Assembly: GCF_040939455.1 (NCBI RefSeq)
Contig: NC_134104.1
Span: 141,954,501-142,018,500 of the forward strand
Reading direction: 5' to 3'
DNA length: 64,000 nucleotides
Source of the DNA: Microcebus murinus
Taxonomy: Eukaryota > Chordata > Mammalia > Primates > Cheirogaleidae
The position numbers and the translations under genes were made by a program. A model generated the notes under the pieces. It made no database searches. It was not told where the DNA came from and was given only the letters and a program-made list of their open reading frames with translations. Shown piece after piece: positions 33,610 through 45,934 of the stretch. How positions within the stretch are numbered: position 1 is the first letter of the stretch; each line of letters begins with the position of its first letter.

Positions 33610-33910
33610 GCAGGGATGTGTGTGCACAAAGGAAAGGCCACGTGAGAACACAGTGAGAAGGAAGCCAGATGCAAGCCAAAAAGAGAGGCCTTAGAAAAAA
33701 AAAATCAATGCTACTGATGCCCTGATCTTAGACTTATAGCTCCCAGAACTACGAGAAAAATAAATTTCTACTGTTTAAGTAATGCAGTCTGCGGTATTTT
33801 GCTACAGAACCACTAGCAAATTAATAGACCTTATATCCTTCAGCCTTGCTATAATTTATTAGTTTCAGGAGGTTTTTTTTTTCTGTATAAAGATTCTTTT
33901 ATGTTTTTTA

Positions 33911-34315
33911 CTTTTGAGTTTACAAAATAAGAAAAGTATTTTTTAATTAGATACATAATAAACGCCATTCTTCATCCTTGAATTTCAATGATGTGTTTCT
34001 TCTCCATGTAAGTAGATACATATATAGCAAAGCAGCATATGGTCAGGTCTTAGCACAGTTCATGGAATGACACTTGCTATGCATTCAATATATTTTTAAT
34101 TAATAAATTACAGTGCAAATACACTATTTGCTCCTAAAGTTTTCTAAGAAGTTTTCAAAGAAATTACCCTCATGGAATAAGAGAGAATTGCTGGGATATG
34201 AAGAAAATAAATGAAGAGAGAAGGGAGGTATTACTTAGCGGGCCCTTCTGCCAACTGATCCTGAAGGGGAAATTCTCCAAGGAGCTCCATTTGCAGATGA
34301 AAGGTCATGACCTTC
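33911..34315. other. Unassigned sequence
   Basis: No gene or confident repeat. About 34045-34110 faintly resembles an L2 or MIR 3' end. Confidence 0.4.
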
Positions 34316-34331
34316 TCAAATTTACTTTCTT

Positions 34332-34462
34332 TTTTTTTTTCACCTTAAAATAACCTTTTTTTTTTTTTAAGTTAATATATGCAATATAGGAAACTGAAAA
34401 ACACGAGAAGCAAAGAACAAAGTCATCCACAATCACAAGCATTTCACAGTTGGACATGTCCT
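34332..34462 (-). mobile_element. 131-bp retroposed fragment with 16-bp TSD
   Basis: The perfect 16-bp repeat tcaaatttactttctt flanks the segment (34316-34331 and 34463-34478). The segment opens with T-runs at 34332-34340 and 34356-34368, the complement of an A tail, so the inserted RNA was minus-sense. The body is not Alu or the usual lemur L1 3' end. Its plus reading ('gaaaagcaaagaa'-like A-rich, then 'catccacaatcacaagcatt') resembles a dispersed 3'-UTR-type repeat, so it may be a retrocopy of some transcript's 3' end. Confidence 0.75.
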
Positions 34463-34478
34463 TCAAATTTACTTTCTT

Positions 34479-37424
34479 AATCCTCTCTTTCTCCAGTTAT
34501 CCAATATGTTCTTGACCAAGGGATAGTACTGAAGAGCATACATACCTGCAAAGTTTCCTCTGTGGTCAAAGATAAAAATGAAAATATCTGGCACATAAAG
34601 AGAGAAGATCATAGTGGAGGTTGACCTCACTATATGCATTCTGTTATCTCATTTGGGTTAATTGTTTCTATTAGAGCTAGATTGTGTGGATTCTTATGCT
34701 CAAAGGTTAATGGTTAATTAGGAAATAGTCCAAAGGTGACACATAGGAAGTACTCCAAATATATGAGTCCATGTATGTATGAATGAATTGCCTAGTACAG
34801 GAGCAATGCACATTAAGTTTGGGCTTTTTATTTTTAATTTTGGTTTTAATTTTTAATTCATTTAAATACGTCTGTCTAGCTTTGTTGCCTCTAGGACTGA
34901 ACAAAGAAGCCTATTTTAATGGAATGATGAGGCAGACATCTCATAGTTGTCACAGATGACTAAAATAAATGCCTATCTTAATAAAAAGAGAAATTATTTA
35001 TATGACTAAAATAGTCTATAAATACAAAATTTTTCCTGGTGAATAAGGGCCTTATGAATTATTGTCAATTTTTAGTGTCTTTACTGTCTAATTCATTCTC
35101 TGCTTTTTGAGAGAGCAAGAGAATAAAAATAATTCGGCAGATTTAATGGCAGTTCTTATCTGCTGGGCTGACAAATGGTGTTTTCTAAAATATTATTCCC
35201 TGGATTTTGAAGATAATGCAAATTTTGAAGGTACTTTGTTGGAACTTTTATGGGTAGAACAAAGTGTAGTCATAGAAAAGGAACACAGACCTACAGAGTT
35301 CTGAAAGTAGAACCATTCATTAGCCTGGGCTTAGACTTCTAACTTTATGTCTTCTGTGTAAGAGGCCAGGCCCAACCTATCTCTTGAAGCGTTTAAGACC
35401 TTTTCTCCACAATCCATCCTCTTATCTCTTGATGCAAGTAAGTACGTACTTAAAATCTCTTATTAATGAAACTGAGTGTTCATGAAGTGCAAGTATCTGG
35501 GCCTGATATTTCAAGGAGATGCAGAGACGATCAAGATAAAATGAGGCTTCACGACCCCAAGAAACTTGCAATCTAATTGAAGAATCAATGCATCTAACCT
35601 CTTTCCAACAGCAGGTACCAAGGAGAAGAGCCTGCCCTCCAGGGGATTGTAAGATTCTCCAGTGGGATGCAGTGAGAAAATATTGAATTTCTATTGGTAC
35701 TTATTTTTATCTAATTTCTAAAATGTCTATTCTTGTGTTTTATTAGTAATATATGTATTTTATTAATATACTAGCAAATGTTGGTATTTGTATGTAATAA
35801 GCGTGAATTGGAGGTATAGGCTTAATTTGTGGAAAGGTTGTTTTATAGATAGGGATAAATATGAAAATCATTTTGGATACTACAGGACATAACTGGTACT
35901 GTGTCATGCACTCTTTAGAAGATCATCAGTTCTTAGCAAAGTGCCTGGGACAGTTTATTACTCTTGTAGGTATGTAGAAAGAAGGACAACATTGGGAGAA
36001 AGAGGTTGTTGAGGCTTGTTTCTAGAGCTATCAGATAAAATTACCAAAAAATCTGGTGCCAATAGTCTGCTTGTAATCAACATCCTATCTGGCAACAGCA
36101 GAATTATAGGCAAAGCAAAATGAGACATTTATCTTGCCATTTAATAAGGCAACTGGATTTTCCCTGCCTCCTCTGATTCCCTTGGCTTTTTTTTTTTTTT
36201 TTTTTTACAAAATTGCAGGAAGCTACTAGATAATGTCTTACTGGGAGTTTTGGTGACCTTTATGCCAATTATCTGATGCTGAATGCAAAAGTTAACAAGA
36301 TATATTTTCTGTAAAAGAGACTGGGAGTTGTAGATACCAACGTAAGCACTCTATTGCTCATCCATGATATTTCTTCAAAGAAATGTCATTACAAGAACCT
36401 TTTTTTGCTAATGGATACCATAAAACACTTGGGAAACTTTTTATCAGCAATTCAACAGAAATAAAGTGGCTAAAATAACTTTGATCAAATTTTAAATAAT
36501 TTCTAAAAGATATGTTCTCTATGCAACTTAATCCCTCTGACTCTTATTTATTCTTTCTGGGAATTTGTATCCTTTCTTAAAAAAATAAATTTGGTAGAGT
36601 TGAACTCAAAGTTTCCTTATGTTCTGATGTGCTATGATTTTATGAGAACACTTTTAGATATTTGTTTCAGGTATATAAGAAATATTATTATTTTTGGCTG
36701 TATTTCAATTTGTACCTACTAAATTTTTCATTGAAAATAATATATATGTCATTGCTAAGTTTTTAGAGTCTTCAAATACTTGTAGAATAATACCATCATC
36801 CTTCTACTCTAGACATCATTTGGCTAACATAACCATTTTTATTTATTTTAATATTTATAAGTCAATTATCTCTTGATAAATATTGTTTTTAAATTTTCTT
36901 TGAATACCGATTAATCAAAATCTTTCTACTAGTCAGGTAGAATAAGAATTTCTATTGACTGCAACTATGTCGCCTCATTAGAAACATGCATATTTGGTGC
37001 TTTCCTTAGATATGAAAAATCATATACCTGTGTCTCATTGGATGCTTAGAGAACATGATGCATCATTTTTTTTCCCCATTAATTAACCATAGTGTTGAGG
37101 AACATTGGCTTATCTGAATCAGTTGTAAAGTGTATCATATTTGACTGATGACTAAAGACTTTGCAATAAAATAAAGCAGATTATGGATTTTCTCCATGAT
37201 AAGATACTTTCACTCACACACCTCCTTATCGTTTCTTGTGTGGGAGAGAAAGGATCAGAATCACAGTTGTTGCTGGGATTTTCCAATAAATCACAAAACA
37301 ACTATTAGAAAACATTGGTTAGACTTCAAGCTAGTTTCTAAGTGTGTTACCTGTGTGTATAGGGGTAGGAGATGGGGAATTAAGAATTAATATTCCGTAT
37401 AATAAATTATCAAGCTCAGGTTTG
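34479..37424. other. Long stretch without recognised elements
   Basis: No gene, RNA or transposon recognised apart from a T-run at 36188-36206. 35030-35300 and 36000-36180 have complex, non-repetitive sequence that could be conserved non-coding DNA. The small open frames (60-66 codons) have no domain. Confidence 0.35.
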
Positions 37425-38530
37425 TGTTACTGGCATTGATATAATAGCCTCCTAACTCATACCCCTGCCCTTGTTCTCCCCATTACATGTTGTTCTGCAC
37501 ATAGCAACCAAGGTGATCTTTAAAAAATGTAAATCAATTAAGCCATTTTCCTGCTTAAAACCACCCAGAAGCTCATCACTGCACTTAAAAGACTCCCTAT
37601 CATGGTCTCCGGCTCTTTAGCATTTTACCCCTGCTTTAATCTAAGAGTTCATCTCTACCAGTCTACTCTTTGTTTACTGTGGAGCAAGTTCAAACACATC
37701 TTAGCGGATGCTGTCAATATTCCACCCATATTCCCCGCCACTTACCATTTACATACATCCCAGATGGACTCATAACCAGCATGTGCACTTTGCTGTCTGA
37801 AATTTTTCTCTGTCCATTGGTGGCTGCTGCGTTTGCCAACAGGGCAGTATAGAGGTTCTAGGAAATTAAAACCTCTTAGAAACCACCCTCAATCAAGAAC
37901 TGACAGAATGGGTATATAAATATTCTTAGTTTTTCTCATGCTTCAGATGGGATGGGCGTATGCTCTACACCACCTCCCGGAGTTACACAGCGGAATTAAG
38001 TTGCCGTTGCCCACTGAAATAACTTGCTGAATAATAAAGCCTTTATTGACAATAAAGCCTTATCGACAATAATAAAACCTTCACTGTATCATGTCCCCAT
38101 TTCCTATGATCTTGAGATCAACTTCAATGTAAAGTACTTGTACTTAATTATTTACTTAGGATGTGCTTCTAGAAGGACCCAGAGTAAGATATTAAGTTCA
38201 TTTCTACAAAAGTATTTCTTTCTGGCCAAAGCTGCTTGGATTCTTCTTATCATTTTAATTAATCACAAATGTTATATCTTAAGAGAATGTCCTGTCTCCA
38301 ATCTAAAGCACCAGCTTAGTAATGTTCTAACATCCATATATTTTAATCTCTCCATGAGATTAACTATTATGTTTTTTTCTTGTTCATTTATCTGTTTGTC
38401 TTTTGTCTCTCCTGGAGACTAAGAGCTCTGAAGAAGGAAAAGGACTTTGGTTTTCATTATTTACTGTAGGGTCATCTGGGTTTGGAACATTTCATGGAAT
38501 TCACCAAGGACTCAATATATGTATTTAGAA
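37425..38530 (+). mobile_element. L2-like fragments
   Basis: The part at 37425-37680 has 'cacatagcaaccaaggtgat', 'ttttcctgcttaaaaccacc' and 'cactgcacttaaaagactcc', a familiar old LINE-like pattern. 38370-38530 has 'ctcctggagactaagagct..ctgaag' and 'aaggactcaatatatg', like the L2 3' end. The middle is unassigned, and two independent fragments are possible. Confidence 0.45.
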
Positions 38531-38842
38531 TTAAGCATTGACTGTCAATTGCTCATATTTAGTCAACTTCTAGCATTCTTTGTTTTTTCTCAAAAGTTTT
38601 TGAGAAAGAAATTCTTTAATAAGTACACAAGGCAGTGGTTATTTAGACAAGTGTTGTCAAGTGAATATTTTTGTTTTGTTTTTTAACTGTCAATTATATA
38701 TCTTTGACTGGTTTTCCTGAAAGTAGGACACATTTGTTTGGGCATATTGATATTTATCTACCTAGAATGATAAAAACAGTAGCATAAAAATTGTATTTTA
38801 GAAGTTAACAAATTATTTTTCTTACATATTCTTATTTAGTTA

Positions 38843-38948
38843 CATGCTTGAAGCTCTGACTGGGGGCAGGGGAAGTGGGGGCAAGGGCAACATATGTAAC
38901 CTAAACATTTGTACCTCTATAATATGCTGAAATAAAAAAATAAAAAAA
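38843..38948 (+). mobile_element. Strepsirrhine L1 3' end
   Basis: Very short copy: 'catgcttgaagctctgactg', a G-rich run, 'gtaacctaaacatttgtacc', 'ataatatgctgaaat' and an A tail. Confidence 0.88.
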
Positions 38949-40311
38949 TTCTATGAGGCTTATCTTCACTTTAGAGGAGAGAAAACAGAGGCTTTACTAA
39001 CAATATCAAAAATCAGCAAACCAAAAAATGTTTTTTTGAGAAGATGAGTAAAAATGGGAAACTTCCTAAACTAATATAGAGAAAAGGAAAGATGACACAA
39101 ATTATAATTAGAAATAAAGAGGGTCCATAATTATTGATCCATGGACACTGAAAGGGTAATAAAGGATCTCTATGAGTACAAATTTGACAATTTTGATAAA
39201 ATGTACCAATTCCTTGAAAGACACAAATGAAAAACATATAAGGAAAAATAGGCAATCTTGATAGCCCTATATTTGTCAAAGAAATTGAATCAATAATTAC
39301 TAATGTTCCAAAAAAAGAAAGAATCAAGCCTAGATTATTTTACTGGAGATTTCTACCAAATTTTAAGGAAGAAATAATACAAATTATTTACAATCTCTTC
39401 TAGAAAATAGAAGCAGAGGAAATACTTCCTAACTTATTCTTTGAGGGTAGCATTAGCCTAATCACTAAATAATATAAAGACATTGAAAGAAAGGAAATTG
39501 TTGACTAGTATCTCCAATCAACATAGATATAAATCCTTAACAAAGTATTAGCAAATCTATCAAATAATGTATAAAAAGAATTACAAATCATGGCCAACTA
39601 ACTCATAGGAAGGGAGGTAAAAGAAAACAAAGAAGTGAAAAACAGAGAAAATAACAATAAAAGAAAGTTGTAGCCTTTTATAGACAGCCCTAACCTATCT
39701 ATAATTATAGCAAATGTAAATGGTCTAAATATACTAATTAAAAGACACAGATTGGCAGAAAAGTCACTTTATTATATCAATTTATACAAAAAAAGCACTG
39801 GACAAATTTCAACACCTTTTCATGATTTAAAAACTTTTCAAATTAGGAATGGAATGGAATTTCCTCAACATTGTAAAAAAGAACATTTATAAAACAGGTA
39901 TAGCTAACATCATATTTAAGGATCAAAAAGTAAGTGCTTTCTCATTAAGACTGCAAACAAGGCAAGAGGGTCCACTCTCATCACTTCTATTCAACATAGT
40001 ACTGAGTTCTACCTAGTACAAGACAACAAGGAAACAAAATAAAGGCATTCAAATGGAAAAGAAGGAAAAAAACTGTTCCTCTGTGCAATTGGTATGATAG
40101 TTTACTTAGAAAATTCTAAGGAATCTATTAAAAAACCCTAAAAATAATAAACAATTACAGTAAGGTTGCAGGATATAAAACTAACATACAAAAAATCAAT
40201 TGCATTTCTATATACAAGCAATGAGCATTTTGAAAGCAACATTAAAAATATAATACAATTTACAATCTCTCAAGAAATGAATACTTAGGTGAAAATCTAA
40301 CAAAGCAAGTA

Positions 40312-40620
40312 TAGTTGTCCCTGATTATCCATGTGGTATTGGTTCCAGACTCCCCTTGCAGATCTGAAAATCCATAGGTGCTCAAGTTCATTAGATAAAA
40401 TGATGTAGTTTTTGCCTATAATTTATACATATCTTCTCATACACTTTAAATCACTTCCATATTACTTCTAACACCTAATACAATGTAAATACCATATAAA
40501 TAATTGTTACACTATATTTTTATTTGTATTCTTTTTTATTTTTCTATTTTTTTCTTAATTTTTTAAATCCATGGTTGGTTGACTCCATGAATTGTCACTG
40601 TAGGTATAGAGAGCTAACGG
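40312..40620 (+). mobile_element. MER2-like DNA transposon (TcMar-Tigger), TA target
   Basis: Left end 'tagttgtccctgattatcca' and right end '..tagagagctaacgg' are decayed terminal inverted repeats of the MER2 type. The body has 'ttggttccagactccccttg', 'actttaaatcacttccatat', 'aatacaatgtaaatacc' and 'atccatggttggttgactcc'. The TA target duplication is at 40310-40311 and 40621-40622. Non-autonomous: it encodes no transposase and would have moved with Tigger enzyme. Confidence 0.88.
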
Positions 40621-41068
40621 TAGAGAACTTGCTTACTGAAAACTACAAATACTAATGAAATAAATCAAAGATTACCTAAATAAATGGAGGGCTATGCCAT
40701 GTTCATGATTGGAAGACTCAATATAGTAAAAAGGTCAATTCTCCCTAAAGTGATGTAAAGCTTCAATGCAATCAAAATCTCAGGAAAGCATTTTGTAGAT
40801 GTAGACAGATTATTCTAAAATTTATATGAAAAGACAATATAACTAGAATAGATAGTACAACTAACTCTGAAAGAGAACAATAAGAAATTACTCAATTCAA
40901 TTTGAAGACATTATTGCATCACTATGGTGATCAAAACTGTGTGGTGTTGGTGGAACGATAGGGGGATAAATCAATAGAACATAACAGAGAAGCTAGAAAT
41001 AGCCCCACAGAAGTGAAGCCAACTGATTTTTGGCAAAGTTTCAAAAGCCATTCAATGTATGAAGGATC

Positions 41069-41897
41069 TTTTTTTTTTTTTTTTTTAAGTTTCAGAATAT
41101 TACAGGGGTGCAAATGTTTTGGTTACATGGATTGCTTTTGTACTACTTCAGATAAAGTTATAAGTGTGCCCATCACCCAGATAGTGTACATTGTACCCGT
41201 TAGGTATGGTTTTACCCATTATCCTCCACCTGTTTGATTTCTGTTGAGTTTTACTTCCTATTGTGAACAGGAGTGCTGTTTGGTTAGTTCCAATTTAATA
41301 GTGAGTACATGTGATACTTGTTTTTCCAGTCTTGTGATAATCCCCTTAGGAGAATGGTCTCCAGGTCCATCCAGATTGTTACAAAAGGTATTCATTCATT
41401 TTTATGGCTGAGTAGTACTCCATGGTATACATATACCACATTTTATTAATCCACTCAGGTATTGATGGGCACTTAGGTTGATTCTGTATCATTACAATTA
41501 TGAATTGTGTTGCAATAAACATGTGAGTACAAGTAATTTTTAGAAAAAAAAATGACTTTTTTCCCCCTTTGGGTAAACACCCAGTAGTGGGATTGCTGAA
41601 TTGAAAGGTAGGTCTACTTTTAGTTCTTTGAGGAATCTCCATACTATTTTCCATACAGGTTGTACTAGTTTGCGGTCACACCAGCAATGCATGAGTGTTC
41701 TTTTCTCTTGGCATCCACACCAGCACCAAACAACACCTTTAAAAAGTGGGCAAAAGACATGAACAGAAGCTTTTCAAAAGAAGGTAGACAAATGGCCAAT
41801 AAACATATGAAAAAATGCTCAACATCACTAATTATCAGGTAAATGCAAATCAAAACCATGGTGAGATACCACCCAACCCCAGTGAGAATCAGTTTTA
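41069..41897 (-). mobile_element. Strepsirrhine L1 with a 5' inversion
   Basis: From 41069 to about 41735 the element is minus-strand: a T-run, then the complement of the lemur L1 3' UTR ('gtttcagaatattacagggg', 'gtgcccatcacccagatagt'), then ORF2 ('gagtagtactccatggtata', 'acccagtagtgggattgctg'). From about 41735 to 41897 the sequence switches to plus ORF2 ('aaaagtgggcaaaagacatg', 'gaaaaaatgctcaacatcac'). In an intact L1 that piece lies directly upstream of the minus piece. This is the signature of twin-primed insertion. It splits the older L1M. Confidence 0.88.
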
Positions 41898-42640
41898 TCA
41901 GGAAGAACAGTCTTTTCAACAAATAGTGCTGGAGTAATTGGATATCCATAGGCAAAATCAAAATAAAACAAAACATCTTGATCTAACTTTGTTCACATCT
42001 TATACAAAATAATGGCTCAAAATAGATCATAGGCTTAAACGTAACATATAGAAATGAAAATTTCAGAAGATAGCTTAGGAGGAAAATTTGAAGACCTGGG
42101 GCATGAGGGAAAGTAATTAGACACAACAATGAAAGTACCATCTATAAAAAGAAAAACTGTTAAGTTGGACTGCATTATAATTAAAACATTTTACTCTAAA
42201 AAAGATCTTTAAAAGAGGATGAAAAGATAAACTACTAAAAACTAGGGTAAAATAATTACAATTCATGTATCTGACAAAAGATTCAGATCTGGAATATATA
42301 AAGAACTCAAAAAACTCAACATTAAAAAACAAAACAGTCCAATTAGAAAATGGGTAAAATGCAGGAGGATATATTCAACTTATAGTGACGTATGGATGGC
42401 AGATAAGTATATGAGGAGTGTCCAGCACTACTAGCCATTAGGGAAATGCAAACTAAGACTACAATGAGATAATTACTACACCACTATTAGAACAACTTAA
42501 AAAAACAGTGACAACAGCAAATGTGAACAAGCTGCTGAGAATTTGGATTATGCATACATTTCTGGTGGTAATTTAAAATGATATAGCCACCCTGAAAATT
42601 AGTTTGGCAGTTTTTTTTTTTTTTACAAAACTAAACAAAC

Positions 42641-42818
42641 ACACATAAAAGAGCACAAGGAAATTGAAAGTAATGGAGATATTTATTACCTGGATGGTAG
42701 TGATGTTATTGTGAATGTACACATATGTGTAAACTTATTAAATTGTATACATTAAACCTGTGTAGTTTTTTGGTATATAATTATACCTCAATAAAGCTGA
42801 TTAAAACAACAATAACAA
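42641..42818 (+). mobile_element. L1M 3' UTR fragment nested in L1M
   Basis: 'gaaattgaaagtaatgg', 'gtgaatgtacacatatgtgt', 'aacttattaaattgtataca' and 'atacctcaataaagctga' form an old L1 3' end. It sits between host ORF2 pieces that join logically. The host word aaaactaaa is present on both sides (about 42627-42635 and 42823-42831), a probable TSD. Confidence 0.65.
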
Positions 42819-43330
42819 CAAGAAAACTAAATGTGCAAATACCATCTGACCAGCACAAATGCACTTCTGAGTGTTTATCGCAAATAAATGAAAACTTATG
42901 CATTTACGAAAACCTGCATATGTTTGTTCACATCAGCTGTATTAACAGTCAAAACCTGAAAAAAAAAATACAAACATCTCTCAATAGGTGAGCATTTAAA
43001 CAAATTGTGGTACATCTGTAACATGGAATATTACTTAGCAATATGAAGGAATAAACTCTTGGTACATATAACATGACTAGATATCAAAAGCTCATATGTG
43101 TATTATTCTATTTATATAACATTCTTGAAATGACAAAATTTCAGAGATGGGAAAGATTAGGGGCTATCAGCAGTTAGGGATGGTGTGGAGGCCTATGGGT
43201 GTGACTATAAAGGGGAAACTCATGGGAGATAGTTGTGGTGATTGAACAGTTCTGAACCTTGGTTGTGCTGGTTACCCAAATATACACGTATGGTAAGATG
43301 ACATAAAACTATACACATATGATCAATGTA

Positions 43331-45079
43331 AAACATCAGGTTTTGATATTTTAGTATAATGACATAAGTATTGGGAGAATAAGGGAAAGGTACATAGAAC
43401 CTCTCTACTATCTCTGCAACTTTTTGTCAATTTATAATTACGTCAAAGTAATTTTCTTTTAATTTTTCAATGTGATCCTGGTAATAATTGCTTTATGATT
43501 ATTTTCTTTAAATAGTTGATAGGAGAGTTTCAAGTAAGTTGATTGTGGCTATTCTAAATATGAATAGCTAGAAGTAAACATTATTTTTAACATTAATATG
43601 TTAACATTCTACATTTCATATATAGATATTTGTGTGCATGTATTTGTGAATTAATATTCCTGTAGTAGTGTGTGTGCAAAATTCCTAGACTTTTCTTTCT
43701 AAGTATATAGTATATCATATCATAAACTGTGTTATTTTATTTAGAAATATGTGTGCATACAGTTTCATATTATTGCATCCACATATGAATGCCTATTATT
43801 AGTAGATGGCAATTGGATATGGCCTAGTGTAATATCTGAGGTTTCATTTAATTGTAAAAATGGTAATAAATGTAGGCATATAAAATATTTTTTAATTTTC
43901 CTTTATGAAATAAATATTCTGTAATAGTATACATTTATTAAGTAGAATTAATCCTTTATTTTTTATTTCTTCATTTTTAATTATGATAAAATATATATAA
44001 CATAAAATGTACCTCCTATTTTAAGTATACAGTTTAAATTAATGGCTTTAAGTTATTTTTATTTTGTTATGTTTAACATTGACCCAAAGAAGTGCCAGAA
44101 AATATATCAAATTCTGCAGTCTGAAATGGATTTAATAATATCTTTCTAGAACTAAAGAATTTTTAAAGGGGGACTGCAGGTAAAAATGATACAAAGAACA
44201 AGGAGAGAGACTTTTCTATAGATTCAACCAATTTTTTTGTTATCCATAAGACGGGTTTATATAAATTCAAAAGACAAATGGTCAGTTTAGGTAAGAGACA
44301 GAAGGACTTGGGAAATATTAATAAAACAACAAAACAATGAGAATTACAACAATGCATTGACCTACTGCTCTTTCTCTCCAGCAGCAAATTTTACATTCTT
44401 AACCATAGTGTATTTTGCAGAACAGAACAACCCTTCATATTTATATATGATCTGTCCATATAAAGTGTTTAAGGAATGCTATTTCACATGTATGAATATT
44501 TGCTGGCTATTTCTTTAAATACACTGGTTTTTTTTTTCTTTTCCTCATTCTTTCTTTGCTGTTAAACATACTCTGTAGATAGATTCACCAAAGAGGGCTG
44601 GAGAAAACACAGAGAAGTAAGGCAATTCAATCAATCTACCAGTTTCCTTTGAAATTTGGTTCCCATGCAGTTGTTTATCTCAGGGATTAACACATTAACT
44701 TTGAATATGTGACACTAGCTTTCATCTAGGTGGTGATCAAACTACAGTAATATATGGAGACAAAAGAAGTTGTTCTCCAGCAACAGACTTCAAAGTGTTT
44801 TCCATTTCTGGCATCCTTTGCTTGTTCTAGTGCTCATTTCCTTTCTCTAACTACCGATCAACTGAGCAAAGCATGATTTCATAAGGCAGCCTGAAGGTTA
44901 ATGTTAACACCAGAAAATAAAAAACTCACAATATTCTAAATTCTGGTTGTTCAGTTTGGGAATTATTCATACTAGTTGCTTCCTTCTCTCTTCCTTCCTT
45001 AAGATGCCTTCTGACCAGTAAGAGGTCTGAGGTGCAACTCAAAACAGATTCTTTTCTTTCTTATTAATAGCTGGATAAT
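43331..45079. other. Unassigned AT-rich sequence
   Basis: No gene or named repeat recognised. The 74-codon minus frame at 44163-44387 has no domain. Confidence 0.4.
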
Positions 45080-45570
45080 TGTTTATTACTGGGTAACAAA
45101 CCATTCAAAACATAGTGACTAAAAATAACAACCATTTGTTTAGTTTGTGATTCTGTAGGTTGGCAATTAGGACTGGGATCAGTGGGTCAGTTTTTCTAGT
45201 CTTGGCTGGGCACACCTGATATCTTCCGAGTCTGTTTATATCTCCATGGTCAAGTGGATCCACTGATTTACAGAGAACTCAGCTGAGATGGTTGAGATAT
45301 TGGTTCCTGTCTTTATGGAGTCTAGCATCCTTTATCAGGCTAGTCCAGGCTCATTCACAAGGTGGTCCTAGAGTTTTCAGTTGCAGAAAAGAGGGCAAAC
45401 CACAATGTACAAGAGCCTTTCAAGTGCACTTTTTATTGGCCAAAGCAAGTCCATTTGGCCACAGCAAGTCCTTTGCCATGCCCAGAGTAAATAGAGGAGG
45501 TGTGGCGCTTCTAAAAGGCATGGACATGGGAGGTAGGAACAAATTAGGGCTATTATGTTAATTGACCAAT
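45080..45570 (-). mobile_element. MLT1-class solo LTR
   Basis: Reverse-oriented: 'tactgggtaacaaaccattc', 'aaaaataacaaccatttgtt', 'gtgattctgtaggttggcaa', 'caggctagtccaggctcatt' and 'tattggccaaagcaagtcca'. This is the same layout as the LTR at 14803-15287. It explains the 89-codon plus frame there. Confidence 0.72.
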
Positions 45571-45934
45571 GTAGAAATTTTGATGTATGAACTTAGAGAG
45601 GATGGAAAACAGCTAATTTGATGTTGTCTGAATATTTCAGTGGGAACTAAAGATGCATCCTCACTCAAAAACAGAAGTCCATTTTAAAGAAGAACCATGG
45701 GAGCATTATAGGGAAATTTAAACTAAATAGTTCCATTTTCACACATAAAAACTTGATAAGTCAGATTTTATTCACATTGGAATCTTAAGTAGCAAGTTTT
45801 AATTCTGAATCTGGATTTTAGTAACAAGATGTAAATGATAAGAGGACACTGATATTAGATATTTAGTTTTTGATAAAACACAAAAGCATAACATATTTCA
45901 ATGTTCATTATGTGTTATTAAACTGTTTCAAGTA

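Larger units (their letters stand above)
31008..33828 (+). mobile_element. MLT1-class LTR split by an MST provirus
   Basis: Left part 31008-31197 begins 'tgttagggacaaattgtgac' and includes 'tttggagatagggcctttaa'. Right part 33610-33828 includes 'gaaaggccacgtgagaacac', 'agagaggcctta' and 'aaataaatttctactgttta' and ends 'caaattaataga'. Together they are about 409 bp, one LTR in length. Flanking 5-mers are ccttg (31003-31007) and cctta (33829-33833). Plus orientation, opposite to the L1 it entered. Confidence 0.88.
29851..33910 (-). mobile_element. L1 ORF2 fragment, split by nested LTR elements
   Basis: Three pieces form one minus-strand L1: 29851-30227, 30638-31007 and 33829 to about 33910. 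The first ends '..aatattgtgttgcctat' and the second resumes 'gctattctgtg..ttgcctctcc'. The second ends '..gtataacaaccttg' and the third resumes 'cttatatccttcagccttgc', the expected ORF2 order. It therefore predates both inserted LTR elements. It overlaps the same ORF2 interval as the plus-strand L1 at 29030-29848, so the two can pair as an inverted repeat. Confidence 0.88.
39000..43330 (+). mobile_element. Long L1M element hit by three later insertions
   Basis: Old plus-strand L1 from ORF2 to the 3' UTR. Landmarks in order: 'tcaagcctagattattttac', 'aacaaagtattagcaaatc', 'caagagggtccactctcatc', 'gttgcaggatataaaactaa', 'ccatgttcatgattggaaga', 'aactgatttttggcaaagtt', 'tttcaacaaatagtgctgga', 'gggaaatgcaaactaagact' and the 3' UTR with 'gtgattgaacagttctgaac'. 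Host sequence is continuous across the insertions at 40312-40620, about 41069-41897 and 42641-42818. Coding frames are destroyed. Confidence 0.88.
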
